From a virus, in IMG/VR virus record IMGVR_UViG_3300028920_000057, positions 1 to 64,000 of that record: a stretch of DNA of 64,000 nt. One strand, 5' to 3'. The number at the start of each line of letters is the position of its first letter. Within the stretch, counting starts at the first letter, position 1. Positions 9,425 through 17,784 of this stretch are shown one piece after another. A model generated the notes under the pieces. That model was given only the letters and a program-made list of their open reading frames with translations, had not been told where the DNA came from and ran no database searches. A program made the position numbers and the translations under genes.

Positions 9425-10630
9425 TTATGCCTCAGTAATTGAAGTGTCTATCACAATCCCTTTTAGATAATCAACTATCGAATCATTAACGAGGAAACAG
9501 GTTAGTCGAATCTCATTAACGCCGCTATCAAACGTAAGCGATGTTGATATAAGATCATCGGTTTCTATTTGAGCTCTCAAAAGATGAGTGCTTTGCGTAT
9601 CGACGACATCGTTTTTATATCCTTCTATATTGATACGTTCACATTCCCCATCAATCCTGATTGTATTCAACGCCGTGAAGTCTTTACCCTCTGGAGAAAA
9701 GAAGCTCAGAATGATATGATTATCATTTGTCGTATCTGGTGTAACGGAGATTGCGGTTTCATCCCATGCGACATACTGCAGATCAACTTCCTGAAAACCA
9801 ACATAGAATGTTTTCATGCCGTTCTCTTCTACGAAGTTCTTCTGAGTTATCTCAAACTTCAACTGTGTGGTCCCAGATATAATCGGGAAAGCAACGGGTC
9901 CCGCATTTTCTATCGCGCTATCATCTACAAGGTTGTCGGCATTGCCGTCATAAAGAGCGTCAATATCAAGCCCCATACCTGGAAACGGGATGGCAACAAG
10001 GAAGTTGGGATCGGTACCAAAAACAGATGGGACATCAATAGTTATAGTTAATGAAATAGAACTTATATCGTCTGATGGCGGAAAAGCGTATTTTCTATAC
10101 CAATAAGACTGATTGTTCCCGTTAAACATATTGGAAGTATCACTTGTGGTTTGGGTCGCTGCAGAATAATCTCCTCCTTCGGTAATAGTTACCGTCGGAT
10201 CTCGACTAACCACAACCTGGCTATCAAGCAAGCCTTTCTGATAGAAGTAGTTGAGAACATTATTGCGAGGAGGATATACCGTGCCAACCATTGGGAGATG
10301 GAATGCGTGACGTTCATTATCTCCTTCGAAAGCAATCCCGTCTGTACGATAAAATGAAAACGGCATAACCAATGTACTGGAACTAGAGATTTCATCTCGC
10401 AAGATTGTCTCTGCATTACTGGCAGCATTAGAATTACGAGAGAACGCATATTCTCTGGCAAAGATTGCTTCATGTACCGATTGGTTATTGTTAAGTTCAT
10501 TTATCGCGTCTGCCAACGCTGTAAGATCGTATGCTATTTCATCAAACGAATCTTTCTTATCCGCAGAACTGTTGGGCCCTCTGAATGGGAAAGGACGCTT
10601 TTTAAATCTGAGACTAACAGGGAAAGTCAT
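9425..10630 (-). CDS. Beta-rich tail/baseplate-associated structural protein
   Basis: A 401-aa protein. An N-terminal helix (FDEIAYDLTALADAINEL, about residues 29-46) precedes beta-rich domains with many Asn, Asp and Thr. The layout, an N-terminal helical oligomerisation segment followed by beta domains, matches the next three upstream genes, although no specific shared motif is clear. Its ATG overlaps the preceding stop (TAATG). It is probably a component of the tail fibre network or lower baseplate. The family is not recognised. Confidence 0.75.
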   Translation of the reverse strand: MTFPVSLRFKKRPFPFRGPNSSADKKDSFDEIAYDLTALADAINELNNNQSVHEAIFAREYAFSRNSNAASNAETILRDEISSSSTLVMPFSFYRTDGIAFEGDNERHAFHLPMVGTVYPPRNNVLNYFYQKGLLDSQVVVSRDPTVTITEGGDYSAATQTTSDTSNMFNGNNQSYWYRKYAFPPSDDISSISLTITIDVPSVFGTDPNFLVAIPFPGMGLDIDALYDGNADNLVDDSAIENAGPVAFPIISGTTQLKFEITQKNFVEENGMKTFYVGFQEVDLQYVAWDETAISVTPDTTNDNHIILSFFSPEGKDFTALNTIRIDGECERINIEGYKNDVVDTQSTHLLRAQIETDDLISTSLTFDSGVNEIRLTCFLVNDSIVDYLKGIVIDTSITEA

Positions 10631-13600
10631 TAGTATATCCTCAATGTAAAGTTGTTTAATACAGGCGTCAATGAGCTGTTATAATTTAAGCTCCGAGTTA
10701 GTGTTGCTTTAAGCTGTATCTCTGCATGTAATGAATTAATTACATTTGTATCATTATTGTTGTAGTCATATTCGATCTCGAATTCCTCTCTCTTTTCTTC
10801 GATTAACGACGGACTAGAAATAATGCTACCAGATAAAGCGGCAGATAAATCTTCATTCTTAAAGATATTATATAACCTATTATTAATAAATGCGTTATCA
10901 TTTGGATTGAATGGAACAATAACTCTTTCATCAATTATAGTAAAATGCTGATGGCCTGCAAGTCTTGATGATCTGTAAAGCCTCTCGTGATCAACATAAG
11001 ACAAAGGCTCGCGAATAGCCAGCATTCGATTAAAGATATCGCTCACATTAAAGATCCTTCGGCCATCGGTGTCGGTGGCTTCGATAAACTTTATAAGCCT
11101 ATCTATATCTTTTGCCTTTATTGATACTTCGTGCCATCCGGGCTTTATCGTAAGAACTGAACCAGTCCTGAGTTCGGATCCATCAAAAGCAACCGTTTCT
11201 CCGGCATTCTTGTCTGGCGCATATACAGAATCTCCAAAACTGGCGATCTTTATTTGGACCACCCTTTCCTGTGCAGTATATAGATAGGTCTTTACTGTAT
11301 GTAAACTCTGTTTCCTTTCTTGATATTTATAGACCACAAAAAGATCTTTGACAATATCTTCTTTTAAAGAATGGATGGCGCCGTTGATATACTTGAAGTC
11401 TACGCCCTCTCTGAAGGTGGCGCCGGTCTGACTATCTATAACTTTGATAGTTTCAGGCATAACATCTATTTTAGAACTTCCCGCAGAGACTCGATATTTG
11501 ACCTCAATGACGTCTCCATCTTTAATGGTAATAGAGTCTTTGAATTTTATCTTATCGCCCATAATATATTTGACTTCAGACGTTAAGTCTTGAGACAAGA
11601 TCTCCCACGATTTAACTTGATAGGACGTTGCCTTTGGAATTGTACTCCCAAGTTTAGTCGGATTTGTAATCACGAGGATGGGTCTCCGGGTTCCATCTGC
11701 ATCGTAATCTGAGACACGATCTACCTCATAGACCCCGCTAAATGTATCTGTCGTAATCCGTACCGGAAATGGTACAATTAAATCGTCGACATCATTAACT
11801 TTGAAGACGTCAGAGGCTTGAGCAACATGCTTCGGGTTTGGAATCAAATGAAAACTATCAGACTCATGTCCTTTATTCTCAGGCTGTTCTGTAACCTTTA
11901 GTGAATTGAATATAATTTGTGAGACAGCTTTTATAGGAATGGTTACATCTACCCTGCTGGTATTTGTTAAAGACTCAAGGACATCGTTATCGCCTTTAAT
12001 AAATACGTCTTCCATGCCCTGTGCCGACCAATCTGTAGTTGTCGGAACCAGAACTCCGGTTTCCTCTATTTCCACATCATTAAAAGTCAATTGCGATCGA
12101 AGCAAGAGATTGAAAGTTATAGATGTTCCATCGGAGAATAAGAAGATAATATCTTCTTCTGGCTTACAGTCTGCGAGATAAGAATCTTCAGATTGTCTCG
12201 CTACAATAGTGTATGCGTCTGTCGTGGAAACCGTAACCGTCTCTGTGACTCCGGCCGGTTGAAGTACTGGATATTCTGTAAAATCCTCGACAAAGAATTT
12301 GTTCCCACTACCTGCCGTTCCGAATCCAATTGGTTCTTCAAATGATTTTCTTATAATACTTGCTATAGCTGCCGTGGGATTTATTTCGTCATATTTTCTG
12401 ACGATCATTTCCTGGCCAGCCTCATTGAAATCTACTTGATGGCTTACTGCTATTGTATCGTCTGCGATATAGCGAGCGTTTTCAACTTTATAGAAAAACA
12501 TCTGTGCATCTTTATCCATCCTCAAATCTATGCGAGTCTCTGCTGTCTGAGTTACAATATTTTCTCCGTCTAAATATTCCCAGGCATTAATTCCTCTATA
12601 GAGTTTTGCGGTTCTCATAAGAATATCATGATTACTTTCTACTGGCCCGATATCATAGAACTGAACAAAATCTCTGGAGTTAACAAGTTCCGGTGTATCA
12701 TTCGGTATAGAATCCCAATAATGACTTGTTCCAGATATTTCAATCTTCGATGGGTTTTCTTTTGTAGCTCTTGATTTTGGAGTCAGGCTCATCCAGCCCG
12801 TCGTGGCTCCTCCTTCTTCTTTTGCTTTTATCTGATATTGTATATCACAACCATCTGGGATGTCTTCTTCTGCCATCAATTCAATGGCAGAAATAGTATT
12901 CTGTAAATCCGGTTCATAGTATTCGGTAGTCATGACTCCCGAATTATTATAAATATCATCAAAGAGAGCTATCATTCTAAAACCAAACACATAGTCACTA
13001 ATCCCCTGTCGGATATAGGGTGGTGAGGCTATGGTTGCTCTAATTTTGATCGTTTTGATTAATCTCTTTTCAAAACGCCATTGCAGCTCATTCCCTCGTG
13101 TTTGCTGGGCAATTAAAGGCTCATAAAATGAACCGTCTTCAGAAACCTCTGGCAATATCGTCATTGGGATATCTGAATTAGGCTGAATGACTAATCGCGA
13201 AACATGTTTTTGCTCAATAGGGAACATGAAGATAATTGTTACAGAGCCCGTATAATCTGCTGTAGATACTCTATGAATCCATATATCATCTATATCTGTA
13301 ACCACATTGGCGAATGCGGTTCCATAATGAGTCCCAGAAGAAAGAACCTGTTCAACTGTCGGTCCCTCAATATCGATATTTGGATTGTACGTTTTTAGAT
13401 TAGGCAACTTAACACGTCGACTTAGATATGGTTTTTTACTAAGAATTACCTGCCCATATCCAATATCTACATCCGCAGTAGTGTTGTCAAAATTGATATA
13501 CTCTGTATCTGTAAAAGATTCGCTGATATAATCCACAGCCTTATTTTCTGCTACAGCCGTAAGCTCTTGAAGCTGGGCTTTTATGTCGGTAACGTCCTTG

Positions 13601-13908
13601 ACCATTTTTTGCTGACGGGTTGTATTCTTTGTAAATTCTACTTTATTCTCTACATAATATTCTCGTAAAATCTCTCTGAGAACTTCTATATCAAAAACCA
13701 GATTGGTAAAGAAGTTATCGAGATCTTTTGCAGGCAATAGCTGCCGATCACGTACTGCGACCAATTGCGCCGTAGGTTCTCCTAACTGTGAAAGCATCGA
13801 CCTCGCAATTGCAGCGATCTCTCTAGGATCTGGTCGCTTACCTTCTTTCATTAAGTTGGCTGTAATATCTTTTATCTTTTCTTGGAATTGTACCAGCTTT
13901 ACATTCAT
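10630..13908 (-). CDS. Large baseplate/fibre structural protein with discoidin-like segment
   Basis: A 1092-aa protein. Residues about 1-130 are helical and probably coiled coil. A discoidin-like beta segment follows (about 205-320, containing TIIFMFPIEQKHVSRLVIQP and IKTIKIRATI). Long beta-rich stretches and a C-terminal LTPVLNNFTLRIY motif come after. The last motif resembles the ends of the next two upstream proteins (ITPVLRGYQLEV and VTPELKDITLLM), indicating a paralogous family. The start ATG overlaps the preceding TGA (ATGA). The likely location is the distal tail or baseplate periphery, and function beyond structure is not evident. Confidence 0.8.
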   Translation of the reverse strand: MNVKLVQFQEKIKDITANLMKEGKRPDPREIAAIARSMLSQLGEPTAQLVAVRDRQLLPAKDLDNFFTNLVFDIEVLREILREYYVENKVEFTKNTTRQQKMVKDVTDIKAQLQELTAVAENKAVDYISESFTDTEYINFDNTTADVDIGYGQVILSKKPYLSRRVKLPNLKTYNPNIDIEGPTVEQVLSSGTHYGTAFANVVTDIDDIWIHRVSTADYTGSVTIIFMFPIEQKHVSRLVIQPNSDIPMTILPEVSEDGSFYEPLIAQQTRGNELQWRFEKRLIKTIKIRATIASPPYIRQGISDYVFGFRMIALFDDIYNNSGVMTTEYYEPDLQNTISAIELMAEEDIPDGCDIQYQIKAKEEGGATTGWMSLTPKSRATKENPSKIEISGTSHYWDSIPNDTPELVNSRDFVQFYDIGPVESNHDILMRTAKLYRGINAWEYLDGENIVTQTAETRIDLRMDKDAQMFFYKVENARYIADDTIAVSHQVDFNEAGQEMIVRKYDEINPTAAIASIIRKSFEEPIGFGTAGSGNKFFVEDFTEYPVLQPAGVTETVTVSTTDAYTIVARQSEDSYLADCKPEEDIIFLFSDGTSITFNLLLRSQLTFNDVEIEETGVLVPTTTDWSAQGMEDVFIKGDNDVLESLTNTSRVDVTIPIKAVSQIIFNSLKVTEQPENKGHESDSFHLIPNPKHVAQASDVFKVNDVDDLIVPFPVRITTDTFSGVYEVDRVSDYDADGTRRPILVITNPTKLGSTIPKATSYQVKSWEILSQDLTSEVKYIMGDKIKFKDSITIKDGDVIEVKYRVSAGSSKIDVMPETIKVIDSQTGATFREGVDFKYINGAIHSLKEDIVKDLFVVYKYQERKQSLHTVKTYLYTAQERVVQIKIASFGDSVYAPDKNAGETVAFDGSELRTGSVLTIKPGWHEVSIKAKDIDRLIKFIEATDTDGRRIFNVSDIFNRMLAIREPLSYVDHERLYRSSRLAGHQHFTIIDERVIVPFNPNDNAFINNRLYNIFKNEDLSAALSGSIISSPSLIEEKREEFEIEYDYNNNDTNVINSLHAEIQLKATLTRSLNYNSSLTPVLNNFTLRIY

Positions 13909-15614
13909 GCTGTTTTAACCTCCAATTGATACCCTCTAAGAACCGGGGTTATATTGTCTCGATCAATTGGCCTTTTAAAAATGGCTTTAAATCTTATTTG
14001 CGAGACTTCTTCTTTGGGCGTTAATACCAATGGCTTATCGTTTACATCTCTCCCCGCCCCATATGCTGCTATGGGATAAAATGTATTCCCATCAAAGCTT
14101 AGTTCATAATCAATCCATGAGTCGTTTCCAAAAACGGAAGGGATGATTTCATCTACTCTTAGACGTACTTCTTCTACTTTTCCTTCTACTAGAAATGGGG
14201 CTGATATGAATTCTGAGATTTCATCATATACAACCCTGTTGACTACGAGCTCGGAGATACCTATCGCTTGATGCATGCGATCTTCTTGAACGGTACTCGC
14301 GAAATTGCTTGGCTTAACCGACCATTGTCCCCCAATGCCGGTAACAGCGCGGATAAGTTGTGCTGTCGGGATATTTATGTCCTCACGAGAAGATAGTGCC
14401 ATAGATTGCAGATAGTCAAGATTGACATATCTATTTTCAAAGCGACCGGTATCCGGGTTTTCTCTGCCAACAGTCATCTTTAACTTGGGATATGGAACTA
14501 TCGAAGAATGTGCCTGAGACAGACTGATCAATAAATATCTCATCTCAACAGGATCGAACGCTATATCAATAACAGAATTATAATTAGAATTTGTTGGGGC
14601 ACTTGTTGCGTCTGGCTGGTCTATGGTTTCCAACCTATCTGGCGTCAAAAGATTTCTATGAATTTGAATATTGGACAGCTCTCCAGCGTTGGTTCCCCCT
14701 TTAATTCCTATTACATCTACGACGTCTCCCTGATGGATCAGATAAGGCGTCAGAGACACATTGCTTATAGTCTGGGCTCCGCCTAGATCAAGCAGAATAT
14801 CCACGAGAAGTGGCTGTGTATCGTTTGAGGTGGAATTCTCAACGTATTCACAGACCCAAGCCGTATCAATGGCTCCGTCGAAGACTTTAAATCTGTTCGC
14901 AAGCTTTTCTGCTTCAGTCGCTTGTTCCATAACAAGCTTCGGTGGATTAGTCTTCAATTTAAGATTAAAGCCTTGCCCTTCTGGGATTACATTATCCGCA
15001 TAGCCATAATAAATCCCCTCATAAAAGAAGTTAACGGGAGTTTCATCGTTGACATCTCTGAGGTTTTCTCTGTTTGACTTTAAGACCTTAAAATTCGCAG
15101 GAACAATACGTTCTCCAATCCTACGATTGAGAGTAACTGCTCCTAACGTATTGTCAACAAAGGCGTTAGATGCATTTACAGGGAAATCTGGATCATATCT
15201 TTCGTTCGATGTAAAGTTATCAGATATAAATATGATATTTGAATAGCCACGTTTTTTGGTTGCACTTTCCAAAGAAGCAAGCATTGGCTGGATTTCATTG
15301 ATCTCAGTTTGTACCAAGTCCAACATAGTTGTCGTCGCATTGTATTCTCTAGTTACGATATCAGGAATATCTGAGATAGAATCTTTAGAAGCCTGCATAT
15401 CGTCCTGCAGCATATCTAGCTTTTCATTCATATTTTCTGTATCTGGATACTCTAACGTCTTGTGCTGACTTGACTTAACGTCGCTCAAGTCGTCAATAGC
15501 ATCTATAAGATCCTCGATAAGATTGGCTGAGGATTCCACTGTTTTACCAAGCGTATCCTCGAAATGCTTTCGTTTAAGTTCTTCGTGAGGATTGATTGTT
15601 AGAGGATTTGTCAT
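13905..15614 (-). CDS. Structural protein, discoidin-like, paralogue family member
   Basis: A 569-aa protein. The N-terminal about 130 residues are helical (LIDAIDDLSD, MNEKLDMLQDDMQASKD), suggesting an oligomerising coiled coil. The middle has a discoidin-like pattern (LLVDILLDLGGAQTISNVSL and later MRYLLISLSQ, about residues 265-385). The C-terminus carries the shared ITPVLRGYQLEVKTA motif. It lies in a run of similarly built genes, with ATGA or TAATG junctions on both sides. It is probably a subunit of the baseplate periphery or fibre connector. Confidence 0.8.
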   Translation of the reverse strand: MTNPLTINPHEELKRKHFEDTLGKTVESSANLIEDLIDAIDDLSDVKSSQHKTLEYPDTENMNEKLDMLQDDMQASKDSISDIPDIVTREYNATTTMLDLVQTEINEIQPMLASLESATKKRGYSNIIFISDNFTSNERYDPDFPVNASNAFVDNTLGAVTLNRRIGERIVPANFKVLKSNRENLRDVNDETPVNFFYEGIYYGYADNVIPEGQGFNLKLKTNPPKLVMEQATEAEKLANRFKVFDGAIDTAWVCEYVENSTSNDTQPLLVDILLDLGGAQTISNVSLTPYLIHQGDVVDVIGIKGGTNAGELSNIQIHRNLLTPDRLETIDQPDATSAPTNSNYNSVIDIAFDPVEMRYLLISLSQAHSSIVPYPKLKMTVGRENPDTGRFENRYVNLDYLQSMALSSREDINIPTAQLIRAVTGIGGQWSVKPSNFASTVQEDRMHQAIGISELVVNRVVYDEISEFISAPFLVEGKVEEVRLRVDEIIPSVFGNDSWIDYELSFDGNTFYPIAAYGAGRDVNDKPLVLTPKEEVSQIRFKAIFKRPIDRDNITPVLRGYQLEVKTA

Positions 15615-17776
15615 TAGATTGTCCTCGCCTTCATAAGCAATGTAATATCTTTCAACTCAGGAGTCACAGTTAAATTTGCCGTTGTGGTTCGCCTCAAAGT
15701 AACGATAGGTCGAATATATTCAGCCATTACATTATACTGTACTTTAATTTCTTTACCAGCTATCCTTGTTCCAAAAATCAATTCATTGCCTTCATGGATA
15801 TATTCGTAGACCGTTCCTCCAAAAGGATTTCTGGAAAGAGTTTTATTCTTTCCAGCCACATAATCTGTGACATTTATTGCGGGAATTCTATCTACAGTAA
15901 CTTTAATTGGCTCATAGAATTTATTTACATTCTCAGCATTTCCATAAGCCAGTCCATCTAAATATAGAACCTTTGTAGTACTATTTAAAGAATTGATATT
16001 AAGCTTGACTCTGGTGTCAATATCGTTTACACGAGCTCCGAGAACCGTATTGATCTCGCCTGCATAGAAGAATTTTCCTTCGAACTGATAGAAGTTAACA
16101 AGGTCATTTACTATGCTGTATTCTACATGAGGAAATGTCTTGAGCGACAAGCGTCCTGTTGGAGTTGTTTCCGTAAATATTTCAGGCTCTATTAGTGGTA
16201 TCGATAACAGGTCGTCATGGATATAGACGGGAGTGCCGCCAGAACTTACTGTATAAGATGCCGTATAGATATTCGATAGGTCAGGAGTGAACCCTGAAAT
16301 ATTCGTGAAGAGAGTAATCGAAGAAGTTGTAGCATAATAATAATTATGAGGCAACTCTTCTCCGTTTTCATATACAATAACTTGTTTGGTATTATCTATG
16401 GCGAATCTCGTAATTCCAGTATATGATCTACCAGAGAACTGCAATACTTCAGATTCAACAAGCCCTTCAGTTGCTCTGGGTAAAATTGGGATGCGCCTAT
16501 CATTTCCAATTTCTATATTGTACTCAACTGTAACGTCGCTCTTGGTTTGCTCTGTGATATCCAGCTCTATGCTGAAAGTGTTTTTATTGTTAACAAACTT
16601 AGGGCCGGCATATTGACTTTCAATATTGTACTCTATGTGATATAAGCTTATATCTGAAATACCAAAAAGATATTCATAACCTTCTAAGGATAAGAGTCTG
16701 TCAGGATCAGCACGAACTGCTCCCACAATAGCATTGAACAAGTCTTTTTTTATACTGTCACTCCGTAGGTCTGGCTGAGAATAATCTACGGTTTCGACTG
16801 CATGTTTTATATTTTCTCTGATTGTATCTACGGTAACCTCTTCATAGTTTGATGGAAGTAAACGATTTCTATCTATTGCATTATACTGTCTAAGCGTTAT
16901 TCTGATGTACTTCGCAGATATCTCAGAGAAAAGAATAGGGACATAATCCGTATTCTGTGTTGCCAAAGAAGCAGAGAATGAAGGTACTGTAGAATAGTTC
17001 GTTCCGTCCGTACTATATTCCAGGTTCTGAACTTTGAGAGGATAAGAAGCAAACGGTAAAATATATACCGCAGACATGTTTTGCGCCGAACCAAGCCTCA
17101 ACGTAATTGTACCATCCATATATCCCGCATTAGTCTTAGCCATAACCATTGCCTGCCAGAATGTTTCTGGATCGGGATCGACCATATTTTGAATATTCCC
17201 AACAGTAAATACATCATCACCATCAAATGTCACTGTTGGAGTTATGGTTGTTTGAGAGATTATATTGGTAGCTTTCTTTGGTCTCAATGTCAAACGACCA
17301 GATCTCGAATCAATTATCGCAGTATCTTCTGCTGCAGAATTGTTCCTCCTATCGGAAAAAGTAATCTTACGAATGTCGTCATATTCTGGATTGCTGTAAA
17401 CAGCAAGATGACTTTTAGCATCAGACTTCAATTTCAAGAAAGAATTCCTTACCGCATTAAACTTCTGAGTGGCCTTATATTTTTTAAAAGAAACCGCCTG
17501 CTCTGCGTTAAGCAGAGACCGATATAGGGAGTAAATATCGACGTACAGGCGGTCAATTATGTCGTTGAAATGGTCCGCCGAGAGTTTCTCTAAGGGGATA
17601 AAATTCCGCACGGTGTTTGCCAGGCCGGCAGCTTTTATCGACAAGGCCAATTCTCCGAATCGCTGTTCCCTCAGTTCGGGACGTAACGTTCCATTTGCGG
17701 TCCTTTTATCGAGCAACTTTTGCACAGCTTCTGATTGTGCTGGTTTAAATATAACATCTGGTTTCTTATCAAGCAT
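15614..17776 (-). CDS. Structural protein, discoidin-like, paralogue family member
   Basis: A 720-aa protein. It has a helical N-terminal region (about 1-140, with ADHFNDIIDRLYVDIYSLYR), then a clear discoidin-like beta sandwich (about residues 185-320: PETFWQAMV, ITLRLGSAQNMSAVYI, AKYIRITLRQY). Further beta domains follow, and the C-terminus carries VTPELKDITLLMKARTI, matching the two downstream paralogues. It is coupled to the downstream gene by a TAATG junction. A structural role in the distal tail is inferred, and carbohydrate binding by the discoidin-like domain is possible but unproven. Confidence 0.8.
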   Translation of the reverse strand: MLDKKPDVIFKPAQSEAVQKLLDKRTANGTLRPELREQRFGELALSIKAAGLANTVRNFIPLEKLSADHFNDIIDRLYVDIYSLYRSLLNAEQAVSFKKYKATQKFNAVRNSFLKLKSDAKSHLAVYSNPEYDDIRKITFSDRRNNSAAEDTAIIDSRSGRLTLRPKKATNIISQTTITPTVTFDGDDVFTVGNIQNMVDPDPETFWQAMVMAKTNAGYMDGTITLRLGSAQNMSAVYILPFASYPLKVQNLEYSTDGTNYSTVPSFSASLATQNTDYVPILFSEISAKYIRITLRQYNAIDRNRLLPSNYEEVTVDTIRENIKHAVETVDYSQPDLRSDSIKKDLFNAIVGAVRADPDRLLSLEGYEYLFGISDISLYHIEYNIESQYAGPKFVNNKNTFSIELDITEQTKSDVTVEYNIEIGNDRRIPILPRATEGLVESEVLQFSGRSYTGITRFAIDNTKQVIVYENGEELPHNYYYATTSSITLFTNISGFTPDLSNIYTASYTVSSGGTPVYIHDDLLSIPLIEPEIFTETTPTGRLSLKTFPHVEYSIVNDLVNFYQFEGKFFYAGEINTVLGARVNDIDTRVKLNINSLNSTTKVLYLDGLAYGNAENVNKFYEPIKVTVDRIPAINVTDYVAGKNKTLSRNPFGGTVYEYIHEGNELIFGTRIAGKEIKVQYNVMAEYIRPIVTLRRTTTANLTVTPELKDITLLMKARTI

Positions 17777-17784
17777 TACCTATC

